NCBI RefSeq assembly: GCF_014646295.1
Contig: NZ_BMNE01000012.1
Coordinates: 1 to 64,000 of the forward strand
Reading direction: 5' to 3'
DNA from: Nocardia rhizosphaerihabitans
GTDB lineage: Bacteria; Actinomycetota; Actinomycetes; Mycobacteriales; Mycobacteriaceae
Length of the DNA stretch: 64,000 nucleotides
The notes under the pieces were generated by a model. That model had not been told where the DNA came from. It searched no databases and worked only from the letters and a program-made list of their open reading frames with translations. Below, one piece after another: positions 16,863 to 23,609 of the stretch. A program made the translations under genes and the position numbers. How positions within the stretch are numbered: position 1 is the first letter of the stretch; each line of letters opens with the position of its first letter.

Positions 16863-16894
16863 AACCGTCACTCGACTGGGCGAGTGACGGTTTT
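16863..16894 (+). terminator. intrinsic terminator after phoX
   Basis: AACCGTCACTCG (16863-16874) pairs with CGAGTGACGGTT (16881-16892) and runs into TTTT. Confidence 0.85.
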
Positions 16895-16951
16895 GTCGTC
16901 GGTGGGTGGCCGTATGTTGGTGCCGACATCGGACGACGGGAGTGGTGGACC

Positions 16952-17641
16952 ATGGCGGCGCGCAAGCGTGAGGTGCGGTTCGAGCCCGCGGTGGCGGCGC
17001 TCGGCGCGTTGCGGCCAGCGGCATCGCCGGACGACGATCCGGCTGACGACCGCGCAGTCGAGGATGCCGAATATCGTGGCGCCGACTTTGCCGAGGTCCA
17101 CGCGTACGGGTTCAGCGCCGAGGGCTGTCTGTTCGACAGCGTCCGTTTTCCGAGCACACTTCGCCAGGCCACGATCACCGAATCCGCGCTGCGTGTCTGC
17201 GATCTCGCCAATGTGCAGGCTGACGACTCGTCGATGTTCGAGACCGAGATCGCGCACGGCAGGCTCACCGGAGTGTCCTGGACCGCAGGCGTTCTGCGCG
17301 ATGTGCTGATCGATTCGACGCGCGCGGACATGGCCTCGTTCGCCGAGTCCCGGTTGCGCACAGTGGTGTTCCGCGACTGCGACCTGCGCCAGGCCGATTT
17401 CCAGCGCACCGAGTTCCGCAACGTCCGCTTCGAGCGGTGCAATCTCACCGGTGCCAGGTTCTCCGATTCCCGTCCCCAGCAGAACCTGCGTTTCGAGGAC
17501 TGCGACCTCACCGGCGTCTACGGCCTGACCGCCCTGCGCGGCGCCACCATCCGGGGCGGTGACCTGGAATCGCTGGCCGCCACCCTGGCCCGCGAACTCG
17601 GCATCACCGTCGAGTCGCCGACCGCCGCGGGCGAGTACTGA
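16952..17641 (+). CDS. pentapeptide-repeat protein (229 aa)
   Basis: Repeats with a central Leu/Phe every five residues are readable from about residue 45, for example FRDCDLRQADFQRTEFRNV, FERCNLTGARF and FEDCDLTGVY. They should fold as a right-handed quadrilateral beta-helix. Members of this fold include Qnr/MfpA gyrase protectors, but most have no known role and nothing here singles out that function. The N-terminus (RKREVRFEPAVAALGAL) is basic and non-repetitive. It converges with the glucosylglycerate hydrolase gene with only one base between stops. Confidence 0.8.
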   Translation: MAARKREVRFEPAVAALGALRPAASPDDDPADDRAVEDAEYRGADFAEVHAYGFSAEGCLFDSVRFPSTLRQATITESALRVCDLANVQADDSSMFETEIAHGRLTGVSWTAGVLRDVLIDSTRADMASFAESRLRTVVFRDCDLRQADFQRTEFRNVRFERCNLTGARFSDSRPQQNLRFEDCDLTGVYGLTALRGATIRGGDLESLAATLARELGITVESPTAAGEY

Positions 17642-17642
17642 C

Positions 17643-18983
17643 TCAGCCGAGCCAGTCGAGAACCGAAGCGGCGGTCCAGGATTGCTGCATGCTGCCCAGC
17701 GGGGCGCCGGTGAACGGCTCGTAGTACTCGGCGAAGCTGCCGTCGGCGGCCTGGCGCAGGCCTTCCGCGCGCAGCATGTAGGCGCGTTCGGCCCAGCCGC
17801 GGCGGGCGAAGGCCCAGGAGAACAGCCAGCTCATCACCGGCCAGACCGGGCCGCGCCAGTACTCGCGTGACCGGAAGTCCTTGGCGACCGGGGAGGTCGA
17901 CGGCGGCAGGGCGTAGCGCAGATCGGGGTGACCGCAGAAGCGCGGGCCCTCGAAGGTGTTGAGCAGCGCGCGCTCGGCATGGCGGGGCAGCCCGCCGGAG
18001 AGCAGCGGCGCGAACATGGCCAGCGTCTCGGTGCCGATCCAGCGTTGCAGCCGCACGTCGTAATCCCGTGCGGCGCCGGTCCGTTCGTCGGTGGTGGCGA
18101 CGACACCCTTGCGGAATCGCTCGGCCCAGGCGTGCAATTCGCGGACATCGGCGTGCGGCTGTTTGTACTCCTCGCCGATATCGGCGAGCACCTCGCAGGC
18201 CAGCGCGAAGATCGCCGAGACGAACACGTCCTCCACGGCGAAACTCATCACCGAGGTGAGCTGGTAGTCGTCGTAGTTCGCCCGCCGCATCTGCTCGACC
18301 AGCCACAGGTAGCGGTCGTATTCGCGATCGCTCGGCCGCTGGGTCGGGTCGGAGATGACCACGGTGTCGGCGCGCCGGTACGGGGGCAGGTCGGCGCCGG
18401 GGAGCACATTCGCGTAGGCGCGGTCCCAGCGCGGCGAGTTGTCCATCCCGGATTCCCAGCCGTGGTACAGCGTCACCCGCCCGTTCTCCTTCGGGTCGCG
18501 GGCGTGTGCGAGCCAGCGGTGCCAGCGCACCAGATCCGGCCAGCGGCGGTTCAGGAATTCCTCGGCGACGGCCCTGGTCGAGCGGCCGTGCCTGCGGGAA
18601 TGGTCGAGGATGCGCTGGACCGCGATCGCGTGCACCGGCGGCTGGGTGATGCCGGAGGTGTCGGGTCCGTCGGGCGCGTTGGCGGCCAGCTTGCGGCACT
18701 CCCAGCGGGCGGGCCCGGGGAAATACCCGTCTACGCCGTTGGCGAAGACGATGTGCGGGATCATCCCGTTCTTCCACTGCGCCGAGAGCAGCGTGTCCAG
18801 TTCGACGACCGCGCGCTCCACGCTCAACGGCGCGAGCCCGACCGCGACGAACGCCGCGTCCCAGCTCCACATGTGTGGATAGAGGCGGGGCGCGGCGCTG
18901 GTCATCGTCCCCAGGTCGTTGCCGCGCAGGAGGTAGGCGGCACGGGCCGCGAGCTGCGTGGGGGTGAACCCTGGGTCGGTCAT
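17643..18983 (-). CDS. ggh: GH63-family glucosylglycerate/mannosylglycerate hydrolase (446 aa)
   Basis: Length and landmarks fit the mycobacterial glucosylglycerate hydrolases. PHMWSWDAAFVAVGLA lies near the N-terminus, GWESGMDNSPRWD carries a candidate catalytic Asp181, REYWRGPVWPVMSWL follows, and EYYEPFTG begins with Glu419. From memory, the M. hassiacum enzyme uses an Asp/Glu pair at nearly these positions. The reaction releases glucose and glycerate from glucosylglycerate, a compatible solute mobilised on recovery from nitrogen starvation. A glycerate kinase gene is also in this window (39054), though far away. The start ATG at 18983 gives the standard length. Confidence 0.82.
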   Translation of the reverse strand: MTDPGFTPTQLAARAAYLLRGNDLGTMTSAAPRLYPHMWSWDAAFVAVGLAPLSVERAVVELDTLLSAQWKNGMIPHIVFANGVDGYFPGPARWECRKLAANAPDGPDTSGITQPPVHAIAVQRILDHSRRHGRSTRAVAEEFLNRRWPDLVRWHRWLAHARDPKENGRVTLYHGWESGMDNSPRWDRAYANVLPGADLPPYRRADTVVISDPTQRPSDREYDRYLWLVEQMRRANYDDYQLTSVMSFAVEDVFVSAIFALACEVLADIGEEYKQPHADVRELHAWAERFRKGVVATTDERTGAARDYDVRLQRWIGTETLAMFAPLLSGGLPRHAERALLNTFEGPRFCGHPDLRYALPPSTSPVAKDFRSREYWRGPVWPVMSWLFSWAFARRGWAERAYMLRAEGLRQAADGSFAEYYEPFTGAPLGSMQQSWTAASVLDWLG

Positions 18984-19037
18984 CCGTCTATTCTGCGGCG
19001 GAGCAGGGCCGATGGCATCTCGGCACGGCTGTGATGG

Positions 19038-19541
19038 TCAGTACCCCGCTTGACGCGGGTCGTTCTGGGCCGCCGAGCCGACCGAGCTGAGCATGGTGGT
19101 GATGCACAGACCGACGAGCAGATTGATCACCGCGGTCGCGATCTTGGCGTCCATGTCGGCGACCAGGGTGAACGGCAGGATGACCGCGACCGCGGTGACG
19201 AGCAGGCAGATCCAGGTGAAGAAGGTCAGCGGGCTCGGCATGGCCAGCAGCAGCACCATCAGCAGCGCCGTCGCCAGCAGCGCCGCGCCCGCCGCCGCCA
19301 GGGCATAGGAAGTGGTCGACACCGTGCCGTAGGCGCCCGCACCCTCGGGCGAGAGGATCGCGATGCCGAGCACCCCGCGCACCAGCATGATCGCGACCAC
19401 GACCAGCAGCGCGGCCACCACCGCGGTGCCGATACCACCGGCCCACAACTTGCCGATATTGACCTTCGGTGCGGGCGGCTGGTCCTGCACCTGGGGATAC
19501 TGCGGGTTTGCCTGTCCGTAGTTGTACCGGGGATCGGTCAT
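19038..19541 (-). CDS. DUF6069-type membrane protein (167 aa)
   Basis: A Tyr/Gln/Pro-rich cytoplasmic N-terminus (RYNYGQANPQYPQVQDQPP) is followed by four predicted TM helices at about 30-50, 75-97, 100-120 and 128-150. The arrangement fits the DUF6069 family of actinobacterial four-helix membrane proteins, whose function is unknown. A TAGTAC hexamer lies about 10 nt upstream of the ATG on the minus strand, suggesting a leaderless transcript. It diverges from the SDR gene. Confidence 0.7.
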   Translation of the reverse strand: MTDPRYNYGQANPQYPQVQDQPPAPKVNIGKLWAGGIGTAVVAALLVVVAIMLVRGVLGIAILSPEGAGAYGTVSTTSYALAAAGAALLATALLMVLLLAMPSPLTFFTWICLLVTAVAVILPFTLVADMDAKIATAVINLLVGLCITTMLSSVGSAAQNDPRQAGY

Positions 19542-19674
19542 AGCCCGACGGTACTAGCGCCCGCCGCTGATCTGCGCGGAAACGGCCATGGTGTCGAGAT
19601 CTTGGCGGCGCTGCGCCCGGTTTGCCGGAAATGAGTGGTGCACGGGGTCCGGTCCGCCGAGCGGGGCGGCCGGT

Positions 19675-19680
19675 TAGCGT
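19675..19680 (+). promoter_or_regulatory. -10 box of a leaderless promoter for the SDR gene
   Basis: TAGCGT ends 7 nt before the ATG at 19688, consistent with transcription starting at the start codon. Confidence 0.4.
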
Positions 19681-19687
19681 GGGACGC

Positions 19688-20377
19688 ATGACGGTGACCA
19701 GTACTCCCGCCCCGACCGCTCTGATCACCGGCGCCAGCCGCGGCCTCGGCGCGGCGATCGCTCGTGAACTCGCGCCGACCCGCGACCTGCTGCTCGGCGC
19801 CCGCTCCGCCGACGCGCTCGCGCCGATCCTCGCCGAACTGCCCGGCGCGACCGGCTGGCCCGTCGCCCTCACCGACTATCCGGCCGTGGCCGCCGCGGCG
19901 AGCGAGATCGAGCGGCTCGACGTGCTCGTCCACAATGCGGGCATCGCCGATCTCGGGACTGTCGCCGAGTCGTCGGTGGAGCAGTGGCGCAGCACGCTCG
20001 AGGTCAACCTGATCGCGGTCGCCGAGCTGACCAGGCTGCTGCTGCCCGCGCTGCGCGCCGCGAACGGTCATGTGGTGCTGATCAATTCGGGTGCCGGCCT
20101 GCGCGCGAACCCGGGCTGGGGTTCGTACGCGGCGAGCAAGTTCGGCCTGCGTGCCTTCGCCGACGCCCTGCGGCTGGAGGAGCCGACACTGCGGGTGACC
20201 TCGTTGTTCCCCGGCCGCATCGACACCGACATGCAGCGGGCGATCGTCGCCGACGAGGGTCGCGAGTACAAGCCGGAGGAATTCCTCACTCCGGAGACGG
20301 TGGCGGGGGCGGTCCGGATCGCCGTCGACACCCCGCGCGACGGGCACCCGACCGAGATCGTGCTTCGACCGGCGTAG
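19688..20377 (+). CDS. short-chain dehydrogenase/reductase (229 aa)
   Basis: The Rossmann glycine motif TGASRGLG lies at about residues 14-21, NNAG is represented by VHNAG, and the catalytic Ser...Tyr-x3-Lys reads INSGAG...SYAASKFGLRA. The C-terminus (RIDTDMQRAIVADEG, TPETVAGAVRIAVD) is typical of classical SDRs. It is an NAD(P)-dependent oxidoreductase of unknown substrate, slightly shorter than the usual 250 residues. ATG 19688 was chosen over the upstream 19622 because the Rossmann fold begins directly after it. Confidence 0.85.
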   Translation: MTVTSTPAPTALITGASRGLGAAIARELAPTRDLLLGARSADALAPILAELPGATGWPVALTDYPAVAAAASEIERLDVLVHNAGIADLGTVAESSVEQWRSTLEVNLIAVAELTRLLLPALRAANGHVVLINSGAGLRANPGWGSYAASKFGLRAFADALRLEEPTLRVTSLFPGRIDTDMQRAIVADEGREYKPEEFLTPETVAGAVRIAVDTPRDGHPTEIVLRPA

Positions 20378-20561
20378 TCGCGCGATCGGCGCCGAAATAC
20401 TGCACCGATTACGCCAGTCGACGAGCCGCAGGCGCGGCGATGTTCGGTATGTTCCGAGCCGAGTGCCCAGCTGTTCAGCGAATCGACGGATTCCGCCGAT
20501 ACGGTCTCGCTGATTGGTCCGTGCTCCGTGCGAGCACCTGGTGCGAGGAGGGGTTTCGCAG

Positions 20562-21353
20562 GTGGAACGACGTCGAATGCTGGCGCTGCTGGCCGCGGGT
20601 ACCGCCGTGGCGCTGACCGGCTGCGCGACCGCGGAGGGCGAGGCCGTGAACGCCGGTTCGGGCGGTGATATCCCGGCGCCGCCCGCTACCAGGGCACTGC
20701 TGCCGCCCCCGCCGGGCGGCCCGAAGTCGATCATCGGCCCCGGAACCATCGCCGCGCTGCCCGGCCAGGGCACCAGCATGGCCCTCACCGTCGACGACGG
20801 CGCCAGCCCCGAGGTGGTCGGCGCGTACGTGCAGTGGGCCAAGGACACCGGCGCCCGCTTCACCTTCTTCGTCACCGGCTACTACGAATCCTGGACGATC
20901 CACCGCGACGCCCTGCGCCCGCTGGTCGATTCGGGTCAGATCCAGCTCGGCAACCACACCTGGAACCACGCCGCGCTCACCAAGATCGGCGCGAGCGGCG
21001 TCGCCGACCAGCTCGGCCGCACAAAAGACTTCCTGCGCAACAACTTCGGCGTCGACGGCACCCCGTTCTACCGCCCGCCCTTCGGCTACCACAACGCCAC
21101 CGTCGACAAGGTCGCCGCCGACCTCGGCTACACTGTCCCCGCCATGTGGTACGGCTCCCTGTCCGACTCGGGCCTGATCACCGAGGAATACCTGATCGAG
21201 TGCGCCCGAAAGTATTTCGCGGCCCAGTCCATCATCATCGGCCACGCGAACTTCCCGCCGGTCACCCACTGCTACGGCCGGCTCGTCGACATCATCAAAG
21301 AACGCAACCTGTCGATGGTGACGTTGAACGATGTGCTCCAGGTGCAAGCCTGA
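20562..21353 (+). CDS. polysaccharide deacetylase-family lipoprotein (263 aa)
   Basis: The signal is Tat-like and lipidated (ERRRMLALLAAGTAVALTGC). The NodB homology domain shows motif 1 as MALTVDDGA, motif 2 as LGNHTWNHAAL (metal His pair), motif 3 as YRPPFGYHN and motif 5-like IIIGHANFPPV. Such enzymes remove N-acetyl groups from peptidoglycan or other envelope glycans. All metal ligands (Asp, His, His) are visible. GAGGAGG about 10 nt upstream supports the GTG start at 20562. The gene ends about 90 bp before the IS4-like element. Confidence 0.8.
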   Translation: MERRRMLALLAAGTAVALTGCATAEGEAVNAGSGGDIPAPPATRALLPPPPGGPKSIIGPGTIAALPGQGTSMALTVDDGASPEVVGAYVQWAKDTGARFTFFVTGYYESWTIHRDALRPLVDSGQIQLGNHTWNHAALTKIGASGVADQLGRTKDFLRNNFGVDGTPFYRPPFGYHNATVDKVAADLGYTVPAMWYGSLSDSGLITEEYLIECARKYFAAQSIIIGHANFPPVTHCYGRLVDIIKERNLSMVTLNDVLQVQA

Positions 21354-21446
21354 GGCGGGAATCCGTGACACCGGCTAGCTCATAGCCCATAGCTATGATT
21401 GTCGCCGACGCTGAAGCGGTCATCGGCGCTGGCAGAAAGCATTTCA

Positions 21447-22542
21447 GTTTACTTAGAGCGAGTATTCTTCGAGCTGTGGCCCGTGTGGGAGCGGCGCGGC
21501 CGGCGGATGATCGACGGTGGCCCGACTTCATCTCGTTCGGTTTGTTGACCAGGGTATTTCCGCCCGATGTCGTCGACGCGGCGCTGATCGAGTGCGGTCG
21601 GGTCGAACGCCGCGACCGACTGCTGCCTGCGCGGTTCGTGGTCTATTACGTGCTGTCGCTGGCGCTGTTCGCTCCCTCCTCGTACGACGAGGTGATGCGC
21701 AAGGTCATGGCGGGGCTCGAGTGGGCATTGGGATGGCCGCACCAGCGGGCGGTTCCGACGAAAGCCGCGCTGTTCCAGGCGCGCAAGCGCTTGGGTGCGG
21801 AACCGCTGCGCGTGCTGTTCGAGAAGGTGGCGGTGCCACTGGCCGATCCCGGCGTTCCCGGGGGTTTCTACCGATCCTGGCGGCTGATGAGCATCGACCG
21901 ATCGACCTTGGAGCTGCCCGCCAGCGAAACGAATGTCGAGCATTTCGGTTCTCCGGCCGCGGTCGGGGGCCCGGCGCTGCCCCGGATACGGGTCGTCGGG
22001 TTGATCGAGTGCGGTTCACGCGCGGTCATCGACGTCGCGTTCGGGACCTGCGGGCAAGACGAGCAGACCCTCATCGAATCCCTCGTGCGGTCACTTCGCC
22101 CAGGGATGCTTCTGCTCGCCGATCAAGGGCTGCTGTGCCACCGGCTGTGGGACCTGTGCCGATCTTCCGGTGCGGACCTGCTGTGGCAAACAGCGTCGGA
22201 TGCGGCGTTGCCGGTCGAAAAGCGGTGTGCCGATGTGCGGGTCATCGACTATTCGCGGGCGACGTCCGCAGTCGACACGGTCCACGGGGGAGCGCGAACC
22301 GGCCGATTGCTGACCACCATCACCGATTCCGCGGCCGCACCCGCCGCCGAACTGGTCGGAGTACTCGCAGAGCAGCGGGACGTCGAGACGCTGTTCGGCG
22401 TGCTCGCGACCCATCGGCGAGGCGCGGGCGCGGTACTGCGGTCGAAGTCGCCGGACGGCGTGATCCAGGAGCTCTACAGCTACCTGTGCGTGCATTACGC
22501 GGTCCGCAGCATGATGCGGTGGAGCGGCGCGGTTAAGTAAAC
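21447..22542 (+). mobile_element. IS4-like insertion element, probably degenerate
   Basis: GTTTACTTA at 21447-21455 and its exact inverse TAAGTAAAC at 22534-22542 bracket a transposase gene, and the transposase stop codon lies inside the right repeat. The bases outside the repeats do not match further, and I could not identify a target duplication. The element separates the deacetylase and SGNH hydrolase genes. Confidence 0.6.
21476..22540 (+). CDS. IS4-family transposase with eroded catalytic signature (about 354 aa)
   Basis: The N-terminal domain (FPPDVVDAALIECGRVERRD, LLPARFVVYYVLSLALF) and the core are clearly IS4-like. Acidic residues sit in SIDRSTLELP (near 21893) and LLLADQGLLCHRLWDL (near 22115), and the late segment is VETLFGVLATHRRGAGAVLR. 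Aligned by eye to the usual Y-R-E-K block (YHERWEIETVFDELK in active relatives), only the Glu is kept; the Tyr, Arg and Lys positions read Leu, Gln and Ala. The protein stops soon after LCVHYAVRSMM, some 60-80 residues before typical ends. The frame is open from 21395, but the left repeat lies inside that extension, so GTG 21476 is a guess. Confidence 0.7.
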   Translation: MARVGAARPADDRRWPDFISFGLLTRVFPPDVVDAALIECGRVERRDRLLPARFVVYYVLSLALFAPSSYDEVMRKVMAGLEWALGWPHQRAVPTKAALFQARKRLGAEPLRVLFEKVAVPLADPGVPGGFYRSWRLMSIDRSTLELPASETNVEHFGSPAAVGGPALPRIRVVGLIECGSRAVIDVAFGTCGQDEQTLIESLVRSLRPGMLLLADQGLLCHRLWDLCRSSGADLLWQTASDAALPVEKRCADVRVIDYSRATSAVDTVHGGARTGRLLTTITDSAAAPAAELVGVLAEQRDVETLFGVLATHRRGAGAVLRSKSPDGVIQELYSYLCVHYAVRSMMRWSGAVK

Positions 22543-22606
22543 GACCCCCTCGAAACCTTCTGTTGCGTACGTCACGTGTGACGTGTCACAGTTCCTCCGC
22601 TCAATC

Positions 22607-22622
22607 GTTACCAACGGGTAAC
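22607..22622. promoter_or_regulatory. inverted repeat upstream of the SGNH hydrolase
   Basis: GTTACC (22607-22612) and GGTAAC (22617-22622) form a perfect inverted repeat around AACG, 27 bp before the ATG at 22649. It may be an operator or a short hairpin in the leader. Confidence 0.3.
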
Positions 22623-22648
22623 AGAGATGTTTGAAGCTGGAGTTTTGC

Positions 22649-23518
22649 ATGATCAATGTTGTTCGCACGCAGATCGCTGCGGCTATCACGACGGCTATTA
22701 CGGCCGGCCTCGCCCTTGTGGCGGCTGCCCCGGTCCAGGCGACACCGGGCCTCAGTCCGTATGTCGCGATGGGCGACAGCTACAGTGCGGGATCTGGCAT
22801 CATTCCGCTCGATCCCACAGTCACCCCGGTGTGCGCGCGAACCACTCGCAACTACCCGAACCTCGTGGCGAAGTCCCTCGGTCTCGCCTCGTTCACCGAC
22901 GTCACCTGCGGTGATGCCGACACCTCGCACTTCTACCAGAAGCAGTGGCCGAGCCTGACACCGCAGCTCGACGCCGTCACCGCGGACACCAAGCTGGTCA
23001 CCCTGACCATCGGGGGCAACAACAACGACACCCTGATCAAGGTGATCTCCGCCTGCATCAGCGCCGGATCGGCGACCGTCGGCCTTGGCAACCCCTGCGA
23101 GGAAATCTACGGCACCCGGTTCGTCGACGACATCCTGAACAAGACCTTCCCCGACGTGAAGAAGGCGCTCACCGACATCCGCGCCAAGGCGCCGTCCGCG
23201 AAGGTCGCCATCGTGGGATATCCCCAGGTGATGCCGGCGGACAACACCAACTGTTTCCTGACGATGCCCATCGCCAAGGGAGATGTCCCGTACATCAACA
23301 ACATTCAGGGCACGCTCAACAGTGTCGTCAAGCGCGCCGCCGACGAGACGGGCGCGACCTTCGTCGACATGTCGAGTTCTGTCGGCCACGACGCGTGCAA
23401 GCCGATCGGCACCCGCTGGGTCGAGCCGGCGGTGTGGGGTCTGAACTTCGTGCCGATTCATCCGAACGCGACCGGTATGCAGAAGATGGCCGACCAGGTA
23501 CTGGCCGCGATCCGCTGA
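22649..23518 (+). CDS. secreted SGNH/GDSL hydrolase (289 aa)
   Basis: A Sec signal (AAAITTAITAGLALVAAAPVQA) leads to block I MGDSYSAGSG with the nucleophile Ser, block III TIGGNNNDTL (oxyanion Asn) and block V FVPIHPNATGMQKM with the catalytic His. These are the marks of SGNH esterases/lipases, as in the Streptomyces SCO7513-like lipases. Paired Cys residues in the mature part suggest disulfides. ATG 22649 is used because the signal peptide starts there; the in-frame TTG at 22631 is less likely. It is transcribed away from the IS4-like element and ends in a strong terminator. Confidence 0.85.
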   Translation: MINVVRTQIAAAITTAITAGLALVAAAPVQATPGLSPYVAMGDSYSAGSGIIPLDPTVTPVCARTTRNYPNLVAKSLGLASFTDVTCGDADTSHFYQKQWPSLTPQLDAVTADTKLVTLTIGGNNNDTLIKVISACISAGSATVGLGNPCEEIYGTRFVDDILNKTFPDVKKALTDIRAKAPSAKVAIVGYPQVMPADNTNCFLTMPIAKGDVPYINNIQGTLNSVVKRAADETGATFVDMSSSVGHDACKPIGTRWVEPAVWGLNFVPIHPNATGMQKMADQVLAAIR

Positions 23519-23527
23519 CACCACGAC

Positions 23528-23569
23528 AAGGGCGGTCCCTGCTGAGCCTCGGCGACCAGGGACCGCCTT
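23528..23569 (+). terminator. intrinsic terminator between convergent SGNH hydrolase and leuS
   Basis: The arm 23528-23541 (AAGGGCGGTCCCTG) pairs with 23557-23569 (CAGGGACCGCCTT) with one bulged G. Confidence 0.75.
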
Positions 23570-23609
23570 CGTCGTCGCCGAGGGGCAGCTGCCGTCGGCG
23601 CGAGCGAAG

